Assembly: GCA_035496255.1 (NCBI GenBank)
Contig: DATJEU010000042.1
Location: 1 to 64,000, forward strand
DNA from: Gp6-AA40 sp035496255
Lineage (GTDB): Bacteria; Acidobacteriota; Vicinamibacteria; Vicinamibacterales; UBA2999
Direction of reading: 5' to 3'
DNA: 64,000 nt
The notes under the pieces were generated by a model that saw nothing but the letters and a program-made list of their open reading frames with translations, was not told where the DNA came from and did no database searches. Below, in pieces: positions 34,436 through 43,765 of this stretch. Each line of letters begins with the position of its first letter. Within the stretch, counting starts at the first letter, position 1. The translations under genes and the position numbers were made by a program.

Positions 34436-35524
34436 TTAGAACACCACCTGGAATCGCGACACCAGTGTGGTACCCGGCGCCGTGCGATCGTCGACCGGAA
34501 CGACGACGTTGACCATCACGCGAACGTTCCGGTTGGCGTAATAGTTTCCGCCACCCTGGAACTCGCGCGTCGTGACCGGCACGAAGCCACCTTTCGCTGC
34601 GCTCGCGTCCTCATCCACATGGCCCGGGAGGCCGCGAGCCGACAACGGATCGTTGAAGCTGAAATACCTGGCGGTCAGTTCAACCATGCGGAAATTCGGC
34701 CGGACGCGTCGGGCCTTGATCCGGTACACGCCGCTGACCAGATATCCGTCGCGGATGGCCAGGCCGTTGTCGTTCTCACGCAGCGCCTCGGCGGTGATCT
34801 TCGCCGCGGCCGCGTCGACCTGGAAGCCGGCGCTCTGCCGCGTCCGGTTGCCGCGCGGTTGATTGCCGCTCGAGCCGGAGACGACCAACGAGGTGTGTTT
34901 CAGCGACGGCGGCGTCAGCTCGAGCCGGCCGACCAGGTCCTTCGCATCGTTGTCGTCGGCGCGGTTGAAGCCGGCCCCATTGATGACGGCCGCGGAGTAG
35001 TTGATCCAGCGCGCGATCGGCTTGTCGTTCAGCAGCGTGAGACCGATGTCCTGCGGGTACGTCAGCTGACTGGTCAGGCGCGTCCGATCGATGAACTCGA
35101 TGACTGTCGGACTCGTTGTGCGTTCGATCGACGTCAGGGGCGTGGACTGGCCGAGTCGCGCGCTGAGATACCGAGTGAAGCGGACCTGCACGAATGCGTT
35201 GCGCAGCCCCGGCTGGTTGGCGAATTCGACCGAGAGATTCCAGCCGACATTCGGCGTCAGATTGCCGGCAAGTCCGACCCGCGTGCGCCGGATGAGGAAC
35301 TGATCGCGATATTCATCGAGCAGGTCGTGGGTGGTCCTGATCGCGTCCGCCTGAAGTGACCCCGAAAGCGTCACGCCGCGGATGCGGAGCGGTGGCACGT
35401 CCGAGCCGGCATTCGCCTCCGCGGGATCGATCGGCGCATCTCCAGGGCCCTGGGTCTGAGAACGGGCGGGCGTTGCAAGCAGCAACAGCAGCAGCGCCGG
35501 TATGGCGCAGCGCGCTGACTTCAA
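34436..35524 (-). CDS. Phosphate-selective porin O/P-family outer-membrane protein
   Basis: A 362-residue beta-barrel protein. The start is the TTG at 35522-35524 that overlaps the ccdA stop (TTGA); it gives a signal peptide (KSARCAIPALLLLLLATPARS). The mature part reads LRIRGVTLSGSLQADAIRTT, RDQFLIRRTRVGLAGNLTPN, WNLSVEFANQ and many alternating strands ending FQVVF, with a terminal Phe. These features match OprO/OprP-type porins, though a phosphate substrate is not proven. It is the last gene of nuoG-ccdA-porin on the minus strand. The N-terminal extension of the open frame is an antisense shadow of ccdA. Confidence 0.8.
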   Translation of the reverse strand: MKSARCAIPALLLLLLATPARSQTQGPGDAPIDPAEANAGSDVPPLRIRGVTLSGSLQADAIRTTHDLLDEYRDQFLIRRTRVGLAGNLTPNVGWNLSVEFANQPGLRNAFVQVRFTRYLSARLGQSTPLTSIERTTSPTVIEFIDRTRLTSQLTYPQDIGLTLLNDKPIARWINYSAAVINGAGFNRADDNDAKDLVGRLELTPPSLKHTSLVVSGSSGNQPRGNRTRQSAGFQVDAAAAKITAEALRENDNGLAIRDGYLVSGVYRIKARRVRPNFRMVELTARYFSFNDPLSARGLPGHVDEDASAAKGGFVPVTTREFQGGGNYYANRNVRVMVNVVVPVDDRTAPGTTLVSRFQVVF

Positions 35525-36273
35525 TAGGACGGCAGGTACGGTTGCAGCCACTGCGCGATGATCGTGAAGCGATCCGTGAAGATCAGCAGGCCGATCACCA
35601 CGAGCAGCGCGCCCGAGACGAGCTCGATCGCGTGATAGTGCCGGCGAATGCGCGCCAACGCGCTGAAGAAGTGGTTGATCGCCAGTGCCGTCGCGAAGAA
35701 GGGCACGCCGAGACCGAGCGAGTAGGCGGCCAACAGACGGATGCCTTCGCCGACGCCGCTGCGCGTCGCGGCAATCGCCAGAATCCCCGCGAGGATCGGA
35801 CCGATGCACGGCGTCCAGCCGAACGCGAACGCGATGCCGACGAGCATCGCGCCGAACGGGCCGGCCGGCTGCCGCTGCGTCTGCACGCGCTTCTCCTGGT
35901 AGAGCCACTCGATGCGCAGCACGCCCATCGTGTGGAGGCCGAAGATGATGATGACCGCGCCGGCGATTCGCCCGAGCACCGCCTTCTTCGCCAGCACGAA
36001 ATGGCCGATCGCCGACGCCGAGGCTCCAAGCGCGATGAAGACCAGTGAGAAGCCGAGGATGAAAAAGAGGGACGAGAACAGCACGCGCTGCCGGACATGC
36101 GGCGGCGCGGCAACCGCGACGGCGGAGCCGCCGGGCGACGTTCCGCGCATCTCATCGAGCGAGAGACCGGAAATATAAGAGAGATACCCCGGGATCAGGG
36201 GCAGCACACAGGGTGAGATGAACGAGAGCAGGCCTGCTCCGAAGGCCGCCAGCAGCGTGACGTTTTCTTCCAC
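35521..36273 (-). CDS. ccdA: CcdA/DsbD-type thiol-disulfide membrane protein
   Basis: Passes reducing equivalents from cytoplasmic thioredoxin across the membrane for cytochrome c assembly or disulfide reduction. It has 250 residues with six membrane segments. The first has the catalytic pattern LSFISPCVLPLIPGYLSYIS with Cys near residue 20. The second redox cysteine is in FGWTPCIGPILAGIL near 155-170. Both are intact. A charged loop separates helices one and two. It lies 38 nt after nuoG, with a hairpin between, and its stop overlaps the porin start. Confidence 0.92.
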   Translation of the reverse strand: MEENVTLLAAFGAGLLSFISPCVLPLIPGYLSYISGLSLDEMRGTSPGGSAVAVAAPPHVRQRVLFSSLFFILGFSLVFIALGASASAIGHFVLAKKAVLGRIAGAVIIIFGLHTMGVLRIEWLYQEKRVQTQRQPAGPFGAMLVGIAFAFGWTPCIGPILAGILAIAATRSGVGEGIRLLAAYSLGLGVPFFATALAINHFFSALARIRRHYHAIELVSGALLVVIGLLIFTDRFTIIAQWLQPYLPSY

Positions 36274-36285
36274 AGTGCTCGTTCT

Positions 36286-36311
36286 GGCGGGACCGCTCGG
36301 TGGATCCCGCC
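36286..36311. terminator. Hairpin between nuoG and ccdA
   Basis: GGCGGGA (36286-36292) and TCCCGCC (36305-36311) form a seven-base stem with a 12-base loop, directly after the nuoG stop at 36312-36314 on the minus strand. The CCCGCC arm is followed by CTAC, like the ends of other palindromes in the window. It may reduce read-through into ccdA. Confidence 0.55.
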
Positions 36312-38108
36312 CTACTTGTCGACCTGGCGGAGCGGAATGAACGCCCCTTCCATCTGCACGTTATGGCCCTTCACCGGCGGCAGATCCTGGAACATGAAGT
36401 CCCACTTCCATCGCTCGGACGGATTCGAGGCCTGCAGCCAGTTGCGCGCCGGAATCGGCCGCGTGAAGGCGATCTTGTCCACGTCGGCGTACGGCGTGCC
36501 CGGCATCGCCGACGCCAGCGCACGGCGGACATCATCCGAGCTGCGATACGTCATTGCCAGGCCGAGCGATCGGGCGACGTTCGCCAGAATCTCCCAGTCT
36601 TCACGCGCATCAGCAGGCCGTGGGATCACACGTGATGCCGCCTGCACGCGCCCCTGCGCGTTCGTGTAAATCGCGTCCTTCTCGACCCAGGCCGAACCGG
36701 CGAGCACGATGTCCGCCGCTTTCGTCAAATCAGACATCACCGGCGCCTGTACGACGAGCAACTGCAATTTGCCCGCGGCGCGCGCGGCGGCCACCCAGGA
36801 GAGATCGCCGATTGACCCGGCCGGGCCGGGATCGATGACATACAACGCTTTGACGCGCCCACTCTCGACGGCGGTTCGCAGGGACTTCAGATCAGGCGCC
36901 GGACCATCGTTGCCCTGCCCGATGGCGAAGCCGAGGTCGCGTGCACCATTCACGTTGGGCGCATCGGTCACATTGACTTTGAACCTGGTATTCGCCGGCT
37001 GCGGCTTCTGGCTTGCCGTCCACGCGACCGTCACCGACTTCAGGCCGTCGCTGCCGAGCAGCCCTTCGAGCATCTGCTTGAGGACGAACAACTCCTCGGT
37101 GGACGCGTGCGCCGACACGAGGAAATGGACGGAACTCGGGTCGGCAGCACCGGTCTCGTGAATCTGATCCCTGAGCCGCGGTTCGACGTCGTGCCACGCG
37201 ACCGGCTGCAGTTCCTGGCCCTGCCGCATCATGGGACGGCTCAGACGCGTATCGCCCTCAACCCAACCGTAATTGAAACGGCCGATGTCGCACATCCAGT
37301 AGTTGTTGACGTCCGGATTGAACCGCGGCGTCACGCGAATCAGCCGCGAACCCCTGGCCCACTCAGGCTTGGCTTTCAGCCACGCGCTCGTGTTGCACCC
37401 CTTCGAGCACAGCGTGCAGATGGTGTCGACGACGTTCGGGTTGTCCCACGGGCGGCTCTTGAATCGGTACTGCTTCGTGGTGATGGCGCCGACCGGACAG
37501 ACGTCCATCAGGTTGCCGGATAGAAGCGACTGAACTCCCTGATCTCGATACGTGGCGATTTCGCTGCCGTTGCCGCGATCCGCGATCCCGATCTGCGCGT
37601 CGCCTTCCACTTCCTTCATGAAGCGGACGCAGCGCGTGCACAGGATGCAGCGGTTGCGGTTCAACATCAGCGTCGGGCCGAAGTCGACGTCGGCCTTGAC
37701 CCCTTCGCCGTCGAATACGCGCCGCGGGAAATCCATTCGGCTTTCGGCCGGGCCAAATGTGTAGGAGAAATCCTGCAGCGGACACTCGCCGCCCTTGTCG
37801 CACACAGGGCAGTCGAGCGGGTGGTTCAGGAGCAGGAACTCGAAGACACCGGCGCGTGCCGCAACGGTCTCCTGGTCGCGAGTCGTCACCACCATGCCGT
37901 CGGTCGCGACCGTCGAGCACGAGGTCTGCAACTTCGGCATCTTCTCGATCTTGACGACGCAGACGCGGCAGGATCCGTCGATGCTGATTCCGGGGTGATA
38001 GCAGTAATAAGGAACAGAAATGCCGGCTTCGATCGCCGCCTGCAGAACCGTCTTGCCCTTGGGAACTGTAACCTGCTGCCCATCAATGGTCAGCGTGACC
38101 GTATCCAT
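36312..38108 (-). CDS. nuoG: NADH-quinone oxidoreductase subunit G (isolated)
   Basis: Iron-sulfur subunit of complex I, 598 residues. The N-terminal 2Fe-2S domain has CYHPGISIDGSCRVC near residues 37-51. The NuoG signature HPLDCPVCDKGGECPLQDF near 97-115 carries the His/Cys cluster. The 4Fe-4S motif RCILCTRCVRFMKEVEGDAQ is near 150. A further CTLCSKGCN near 238 with a later Cys (YWMCDIG) begins a molybdopterin-oxidoreductase-like body that is shorter than in many NuoG. No other nuo gene is present. The gene starts a minus-strand unit with ccdA and is divergent from 38285. Confidence 0.9.
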   Translation of the reverse strand: MDTVTLTIDGQQVTVPKGKTVLQAAIEAGISVPYYCYHPGISIDGSCRVCVVKIEKMPKLQTSCSTVATDGMVVTTRDQETVAARAGVFEFLLLNHPLDCPVCDKGGECPLQDFSYTFGPAESRMDFPRRVFDGEGVKADVDFGPTLMLNRNRCILCTRCVRFMKEVEGDAQIGIADRGNGSEIATYRDQGVQSLLSGNLMDVCPVGAITTKQYRFKSRPWDNPNVVDTICTLCSKGCNTSAWLKAKPEWARGSRLIRVTPRFNPDVNNYWMCDIGRFNYGWVEGDTRLSRPMMRQGQELQPVAWHDVEPRLRDQIHETGAADPSSVHFLVSAHASTEELFVLKQMLEGLLGSDGLKSVTVAWTASQKPQPANTRFKVNVTDAPNVNGARDLGFAIGQGNDGPAPDLKSLRTAVESGRVKALYVIDPGPAGSIGDLSWVAAARAAGKLQLLVVQAPVMSDLTKAADIVLAGSAWVEKDAIYTNAQGRVQAASRVIPRPADAREDWEILANVARSLGLAMTYRSSDDVRRALASAMPGTPYADVDKIAFTRPIPARNWLQASNPSERWKWDFMFQDLPPVKGHNVQMEGAFIPLRQVDK

Positions 38109-38224
38109 AACCCGCCGATCATATCAACAACTTGGCCTTGCCCACGGTGGGCTGGCGGCCCGCTTGCATCGCTCCGGCCACCGGTGTCCTTGACGCTCGT
38201 CGCGAATCCGCCTAGATTGAGGCC

Positions 38225-38242
38225 CCCACGCGTTCGCGTGGG
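38225..38242. promoter_or_regulatory. Hairpin in the nuoG upstream region
   Basis: CCCACGC (38225-38231) and GCGTGGG (38236-38242) form a perfect seven-base stem with loop GTTC in the 176-bp region between divergent genes. No clear -10 or -35 boxes were picked out. Confidence 0.4.
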
Positions 38243-38284
38243 CGGACAAGGCTGGATCGCAGACCCGCGGAGGTTCGGCCCTTG

Positions 38285-38686
38285 ATGGAGAGAACCCGGG
38301 TTCGTTTCGTGGCGCTCAGCGAGTGGCTGGTGGCGGCCGCCTGCGTGGCGGGTGCGATTGCCGCCGCTGGTGTGTTTGCCGGCGAATTTCGAACCGTCCG
38401 CCCCATCGTTCCGGTGATCGCCGGCGCTGCGCCGGTCGCCGTGGCGCCGCCGACGCTCCATCCCGGTGCCATCGTCCTGCCGTTGCTCGTACTGCCCGAC
38501 GCCAAAGAGCTGAGCGTCGGTTCACCAACCTCGGTACTGGATGCGCTCGGCCCGTTCGCGCAGGACGGCCCCACTGTGACCGAGCGCGAGGGTGGGAAAG
38601 TCCGGGAGACACGACGCTACCGTTACGCCGGGGTCGAGTTCGTGGTGGTCACGTCCGGAGACCGCATCATCGCGCTCTATCGCTGA
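38285..38686 (+). CDS. Hypothetical membrane-anchored protein
   Basis: A 133-residue protein. The N-terminus has one membrane helix (about 10-32, LSEWLVAAACVAGAIAAAGV). A Pro/Ala-rich stretch follows, then a small domain with VGSPTSVLDALGPFAQDGPT and YRYAGVEFVVVTSGDRIIAL. The latter outline recalls the small alpha/beta folds of SmpA/BamE-like proteins, but the similarity is weak. ATG 38285 is used; TTG 38282 precedes it. Its last ten bases overlap the end of the M1 peptidase gene on the opposite strand. Confidence 0.62.
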   Translation: MERTRVRFVALSEWLVAAACVAGAIAAAGVFAGEFRTVRPIVPVIAGAAPVAVAPPTLHPGAIVLPLLVLPDAKELSVGSPTSVLDALGPFAQDGPTVTEREGGKVRETRRYRYAGVEFVVVTSGDRIIALYR

Positions 38687-41355
38687 TCGAATTCGGCCAG
38701 CGCTCCGTTGTCCCTGTTGATCTGAACCTGCCGCACGGCGCCGTCGGTTTCAATGACGGCTTCCACGTGTTTTTCCGTGAGCGCGACCACTGACTCCTTC
38801 GTACGTCCGTCGGCGTAGCTGACGGTGACCGTCACCGGCAAGTCGAACACAAGGTCACTGGTCTGATCGAAGGTGATCGTGACGTTGCCGCGGCCGATCG
38901 TCGTGCGGTAATCGACGTGCGGCACTTCGGTGTTGTAGATCCACCGCTCGAAGAAGCGATCGAGCTTGCGTCCGGTTTCGGTTTCGAACGCCCGCTGCAG
39001 GTCGTCGGTGCCGGCTTTCTGAAACTTCCGCTCTTCGTAGAATCGCCGCAGTCCCGCGAAGAACGCCTGATCGCCGACCAGACGCCGCAGCATGTGCAGG
39101 ACCAGCGCGCCTTTGTTGTAGACGATGGCGCGGTAGACGCGCGGCTCGCTCTTGATGTGCCCGAGACGGTAGCCGAGGTGCACCGGCCCCTGGTCGGAGT
39201 CGCTCAACGACCAGCGGCGGAACTGCCGCAGCATGTCCGTGAACGTCTTCTCGCCGCGCGTCTTCTGCGCGTAGAGTGCGGCGAAGTACTGCGCGAAGCC
39301 TTCGCTGATCCATTGTTCGTGATAGTTCTTCCAGCCGACGGCCTGACCCCACCACTGGTGCGCCAGTTCGTGGGCCAGGAAGAACTCGGGGAACCCGTCG
39401 AACCAGGCCGGATCCGATCGCCAACTGGCGACGTTCTCGGCGGTCGGCAGCGGTTCGTTGACCACCACCATGAAGCCGGGGCTGTGGCCGCCGGGCAGCA
39501 GGCTTTCGATCAGCGCGACGGTGATTGACGGAAACGGCGCGTCGCCCATCACCGACGTGTAGAACCGCACGATATCTTCGGCCGGCTTGCTGACCGCTCG
39601 CGCGCGTCCCATCTGCCGTGGGTTGGCCTGCAGATGGAAGTCGACACGCGGCGTGCTCGGGTCCGAGGCATTGTCGCCGAGCACGATCGTGCGATCGGCC
39701 GCGTCGTTGAAGCGGCTGATGATGAACGAGAGGTACCGCAGCGGCTGATCGGCGCGGAACGTGAAAACGCGTGCCGCTTCCGAGAGCGTTTGGATGTCGC
39801 GCAGCGACACGACGTTGTCGGCAGATACCGGTGTGCCGCTCGCGATGCAGGTAAACCCGTCGGGCACGCTGAGACGCAACGTCGCCGTCGCGTAGTCGGG
39901 CACCGGATTCTGCGGATACCAGAACGACCGGTTGCTGAGCATGTAGTTCGGTTCGGTCGGTATGTTGAACGTGTCCGACGAATCCTGCGCTGGCTGGATC
40001 GATTCCGTCTCGAGCGTTTGCGGCTCGACCCGGCCGGCGTAGGTGACCACCAGCGTGATGTCGGTGTCTGCGGGCAACAGGCGCGGCAGATTGACGATGA
40101 CCATGTTCTGGCCGCGAAGCCGGAGGTACAAGAGGCGACCGAATTCGACGCTGGTGACGTTCGAGACAACGAGCGATTCGGCCAGCCGCAACTGCAGCGT
40201 CGCCAGCGACGCGCGGGTGCGGATGGAGAGACGCGCGCGGCCTTGAACGAACTGGCGTGTCGGATTGAGCCCGGCCTCGATGTTGTAGTCCGACACGTCG
40301 TAGTCGCGCAGAAAGTCTTCGCTGAAGAACCGCCCGCGCACCGCGAGCTTTCCTTTCGACGCATAGAGTGCGATGGTCTTCCGCTTGTCACGCTGAAACA
40401 GCGTCACGTCCTCGGCGTTTGCATTAGCCTTGGAGTAAGTCAGCGTGCCGAAGCGGCGTGTGTCGACTTCCGCGAGGAAGTCGTCCGACGGCGGCACCAG
40501 GTACCAGTTGTCGCGGCTGAATTCCTTCAGGTCGACGTTGAAGGACTTCGGTGATTCCTCGTCGAAGACGTCCTGTGCCCGTCGCAGCGCGCGCGGATCC
40601 ACCGGCATACCGGTGAGCGCCGCCGTGTCGATGCGTTTCTGATAGTCCTCCGGGTTCAGCCTGATGAACGCCGCGTCAATCGGCGTCGCCAGCGTTTCGG
40701 TACCCGCGAACAATTTGAGTTGTCCACGTTCGGCCGCTGGTGCCGGCGTGAACCGCATCTCGCCGCGACCGACCACGACAAGACCGGTGATGCCGTCGTC
40801 ACACTCCACGAGAAAGACCGAAGCGTCGGAGAGGGAGAGCACGAAGTCTTCGGCCTTGATGTCGAGATTGTGCGCGGCGTACTGCACCGCGCCCCGCAGC
40901 CGCAGCTTGTAGAGACCTTCGACCGAGGTCAAGCCTTCGGCGGCGATGATCCGCCACGAATCGATGTCGCCGTCCGCGGGTCGCTTCAGGTCGAGACTGG
41001 CCGTGAGGATCTTGGCGCGCCCCGTCGTCTCGACGAAGAATTCGACGACGACCCGGTAACCCTGTCCGTCGGGCACCGCTTCGAGCGGCGTGCGGTCACG
41101 CTCGCGGATGATGCTGTGCGTCACGCCCGGAATGAACAGGTCCGCCAGGTAGCCCTGGACGATCGTTGCCTGCTGGACGTCGAAGAACGCGGCGAACGCC
41201 GCACGGTCGTGCGCGTTCATCGTCGCTTCGAGGTTGTGGAGCAGCGTCGCGACCGCGTCGGGCGCGGGGGTCTGCGCCGCAATCGCGGTCGTGCCGCGTA
41301 TCAGGAGAGTGACGACACAGAGGGCGACGGCTCCGAATCGCATGCCGGCGTTCAC
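38677..41355 (-). CDS. M1-family metallopeptidase with atypical substrate motif
   Basis: An 892-residue secreted zinc peptidase. It has a signal peptide (ALCVVTLLIRGTTAIAAQ) and a long N-terminal region (about 30-400) not typical of short aminopeptidases. The gluzincin motif is HELAHQWWGQ near residue 667, with a second Glu 18 residues later in WISEGFAQYF; zinc ligands are intact. The usual GAMEN exopeptidase motif is not found; the aligned region reads PGFMVVVNEPLP. The GTG start overlaps the upstream phosphatase stop (GTGA); ATG 41343 is an alternative. Substrate preference is unknown. Confidence 0.86.
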   Translation of the reverse strand: MNAGMRFGAVALCVVTLLIRGTTAIAAQTPAPDAVATLLHNLEATMNAHDRAAFAAFFDVQQATIVQGYLADLFIPGVTHSIIRERDRTPLEAVPDGQGYRVVVEFFVETTGRAKILTASLDLKRPADGDIDSWRIIAAEGLTSVEGLYKLRLRGAVQYAAHNLDIKAEDFVLSLSDASVFLVECDDGITGLVVVGRGEMRFTPAPAAERGQLKLFAGTETLATPIDAAFIRLNPEDYQKRIDTAALTGMPVDPRALRRAQDVFDEESPKSFNVDLKEFSRDNWYLVPPSDDFLAEVDTRRFGTLTYSKANANAEDVTLFQRDKRKTIALYASKGKLAVRGRFFSEDFLRDYDVSDYNIEAGLNPTRQFVQGRARLSIRTRASLATLQLRLAESLVVSNVTSVEFGRLLYLRLRGQNMVIVNLPRLLPADTDITLVVTYAGRVEPQTLETESIQPAQDSSDTFNIPTEPNYMLSNRSFWYPQNPVPDYATATLRLSVPDGFTCIASGTPVSADNVVSLRDIQTLSEAARVFTFRADQPLRYLSFIISRFNDAADRTIVLGDNASDPSTPRVDFHLQANPRQMGRARAVSKPAEDIVRFYTSVMGDAPFPSITVALIESLLPGGHSPGFMVVVNEPLPTAENVASWRSDPAWFDGFPEFFLAHELAHQWWGQAVGWKNYHEQWISEGFAQYFAALYAQKTRGEKTFTDMLRQFRRWSLSDSDQGPVHLGYRLGHIKSEPRVYRAIVYNKGALVLHMLRRLVGDQAFFAGLRRFYEERKFQKAGTDDLQRAFETETGRKLDRFFERWIYNTEVPHVDYRTTIGRGNVTITFDQTSDLVFDLPVTVTVSYADGRTKESVVALTEKHVEAVIETDGAVRQVQINRDNGALAEFDQR

Positions 41356-42566
41356 CTGACGGCGGCGGCAGGCTCCGGGTGCCGCAGTGATGATTGCGGC
41401 GACGACTGCGGCATCACAACCGGAATTGGCGGCAGCCGCCGCAACACGAGAACGGTGAGGTCGTCAAGCAGCTTGCGCTCACGCGAGTGTTGTTCGACCG
41501 CGATGAAGGTGGCCCAGCCGAGTTCCTTTGCCGACGCCCATCCGCCACCGTCGACGACCTGCTCCAGGCCGATTTCATCGAATGGTTGCCCGTGCACGTT
41601 CTCGGCTTCGGTGATGCCGTCGCTGTACATGACGATCACGTCGCCGGGCCCGAGCAGGAGCCGCCCCTCGATGTACTCGGCCTGATCGAACATGCCGAGT
41701 GCCATGCCGCCGGCCCGCAGACGTTCGTACTCGCCGGTCGAACGGCGCAGCAGCGGCGGATTCTGGCCCGCATTGACGTAACTCAGGTCGCCAGTCGCGG
41801 GATCGAGCACGGCGACGAAGAGCGTGATGAAGCGCGACCGCGGCGCGTGTTTGCAAATCTGCGCGTTGAGACGCGAGATGAGATCGGCGCCGACCAGCCC
41901 TTCGTCCACCAGTGTCCGCATGATGGCCAGAAGCAATGCCATCAGCAGGGCGGCGGGACTGCCCTTGCCGGCGACGTCGCCGAGAGCAAGCAGCACGCGT
42001 CCGTCGGGCAGCGGCTGGATGTCATAGAAGTCGCCGCCAACGGTGTTCGCCGGGCGGGTCATGCCAAACGCCTCGAGACCCGTGGTCTGAAATGCCGTGC
42101 GCGGCAGCATTGCCTGCTGGATCTCACGGGCGATCTCGAGATCGTTCTTGAGCGACAGCCGGTCCGCGACTTCCAGCATCACCAGCAGATTGAGCAGCAG
42201 GAAGCCAACCAGCAGCCAGATCGTCCCGTTGGCGAACACTGGATGAGGCACGAGCAACAACCGGACGCCCTGGAAGAGCTCAATCAGGCCGAGCACGGTT
42301 GCAAGTAGCGCCACGCCGTAGATCGCCCGGCGAGGCGGCGTGAGCTTCAAGGTGAAGGCGAGGAAGAACAGCCGCGCATGGACCAGCGTGCGCTTGTGCC
42401 ACGGCAGCTTCTTCAGCGCCTCGATGTCGATCTGCCGCGAGAAGAAGCGATAGGCCTCTGGTGCGTCGCGCGTGAACAGTTGTTCGATATCGCGCGACGT
42501 CAGCCCCCGAGTGTAGGACTCGAAGAACTTCCCGTCGCCGGGCCGCGGCAGTGGAGGAACCGACAT
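41352..42566 (-). CDS. Membrane-linked SpoIIE-type serine phosphatase
   Basis: A 404-residue protein from ATG 42566, one base after the kbl-like stop. The N-terminal part (about 1-85) is helical. Two membrane helices follow at about 88-110 and 122-145, then a helical linker KNDLEIAREIQQAMLP. The SpoIIE-type PP2C domain (about 170-380) has VGGDFYDIQPLPDGRVL, LGDVAGKGSPAALLMALL and VIVMYSDGITEAEN with its metal-binding Asp residues. It should dephosphorylate a protein in a partner-switch pathway. It shares its start/stop overlap with the M1 peptidase, so the two are coupled. Confidence 0.9.
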   Translation of the reverse strand: MSVPPLPRPGDGKFFESYTRGLTSRDIEQLFTRDAPEAYRFFSRQIDIEALKKLPWHKRTLVHARLFFLAFTLKLTPPRRAIYGVALLATVLGLIELFQGVRLLLVPHPVFANGTIWLLVGFLLLNLLVMLEVADRLSLKNDLEIAREIQQAMLPRTAFQTTGLEAFGMTRPANTVGGDFYDIQPLPDGRVLLALGDVAGKGSPAALLMALLLAIMRTLVDEGLVGADLISRLNAQICKHAPRSRFITLFVAVLDPATGDLSYVNAGQNPPLLRRSTGEYERLRAGGMALGMFDQAEYIEGRLLLGPGDVIVMYSDGITEAENVHGQPFDEIGLEQVVDGGGWASAKELGWATFIAVEQHSRERKLLDDLTVLVLRRLPPIPVVMPQSSPQSSLRHPEPAAAVR

Positions 42567-42567
42567 T

Positions 42568-43749
42568 TCAGATGATCCCGAGTTCTCGGCCGACCTGCGC
42601 GAAGGCGTCGAGGGCGAACTGTAACTCGTCCCGCGTATGCGTGGCTGTAACAATCGTGCGCACGCGCGCCTTATCCTTGGCCACCGTCGGAAACGCGATC
42701 CCCTGGGCGAACACGCCGGCGGCGAACAGCCGGTCCGATAATTTCATTGCCATTGCGCCCTCCCCGACGATGACCGGCGTAATCGGGCTCTCGCTGATGC
42801 CGGTGTTGAACCCGAGCGCCTGCAGGCCCGCCTTGAAAAAACGGGTGTTGTCCCACAGGTGTTCCATCAACGTGGGCTCGGATTCGAGCACATCCAGCGC
42901 CGCGAGGCACGCCGCCGCCACGGATGGCGGATGTGACGTGGAAAACAGGAATGGCCTGGCGCGGTGATGGAGGAAATCAATCAACGCGCGGTTGCCGGCG
43001 ACGTATCCGCCCAGCGCGCCGATCGCCTTCGACAACGTGCCAACCTGCACGTCGACTCGGCCGTGTACGCCGAAATGGTCGACGGTGCCCCGGCCATTGT
43101 GGCCAAAGACCCCGCTCGCATGCGCGTCGTCGACCATCATCACGCAACCGAATTCGTCGGCGATGTCGCAGAGCGCGGGCAGACGGCCGAGGTCGCCGTC
43201 CATGCTGAAGACGCCGTCGGTGATGAGCAGCTTGCGCTGGGTTGCCGGCAACCCGCGCACGATGCCGCGCGCGGCGTCCACGTCGGCGTGCGGAAACACC
43301 TTGATGGTCGCCCGGCTCAGTCGTGCGCCGTCGATGATGCTCGCGTGATTCAGCTCGTCCGAGATGATCACGTCGTCGCGCCCGAGGATAGAGGAGACGG
43401 TGCCGGCGTTCGCCGTAAACCCGCTCTGGAACACCACCGCGGCGTCAGTCTGCTTGAAGGCCGCGAGCCGTCGCTCGAGCTCCACGTGAATTTCCATGGT
43501 GCCGGCAATCGTGCGCACCGAACCGCTGCCTACGCCGAGATCACGTACCGCCGCCAGTGCCCGCTCGCGCAGGCGGGGATGAGTAGTGAGTCCGAGATAG
43601 TTGTTCGAGGAAAGATTGACGACGGAGGTGTGGTCGACGGTCGCGTGCGCCTTCTGCTCGCCGTCGAGCACGCGCAGTCGCCGGTACACGCCCTGTTCGC
43701 GGAGCGCGTTCAGTTCAGCATCGAGATAGGCGAGCGGGTTCCGGCGCAC
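42568..43749 (-). CDS. kbl: Alpha-oxoamine synthase, glycine C-acetyltransferase (Kbl)-like
   Basis: PLP enzyme joining glycine or a similar amino acid to an acyl-CoA, 393 residues. SSNNYLGLTTHPRL near residues 47-60 and GSVRTIAGTMEIHVELERRL are typical. VMMVDDAHASGVFGHNGRGT precedes the PLP lysine in GTLSKAIGALGGYVAG near 240. Length and motifs fit Kbl (2-amino-3-ketobutyrate CoA ligase) a little better than BioF or serine palmitoyltransferase. No threonine dehydrogenase (tdh) or bio genes are adjacent, so the exact substrate is not settled. The GTG start at 43749 has a GGTGGG site. Confidence 0.82.
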   Translation of the reverse strand: MRRNPLAYLDAELNALREQGVYRRLRVLDGEQKAHATVDHTSVVNLSSNNYLGLTTHPRLRERALAAVRDLGVGSGSVRTIAGTMEIHVELERRLAAFKQTDAAVVFQSGFTANAGTVSSILGRDDVIISDELNHASIIDGARLSRATIKVFPHADVDAARGIVRGLPATQRKLLITDGVFSMDGDLGRLPALCDIADEFGCVMMVDDAHASGVFGHNGRGTVDHFGVHGRVDVQVGTLSKAIGALGGYVAGNRALIDFLHHRARPFLFSTSHPPSVAAACLAALDVLESEPTLMEHLWDNTRFFKAGLQALGFNTGISESPITPVIVGEGAMAMKLSDRLFAAGVFAQGIAFPTVAKDKARVRTIVTATHTRDELQFALDAFAQVGRELGII

Positions 43750-43765
43750 GGCGCCATTTTCCCAC

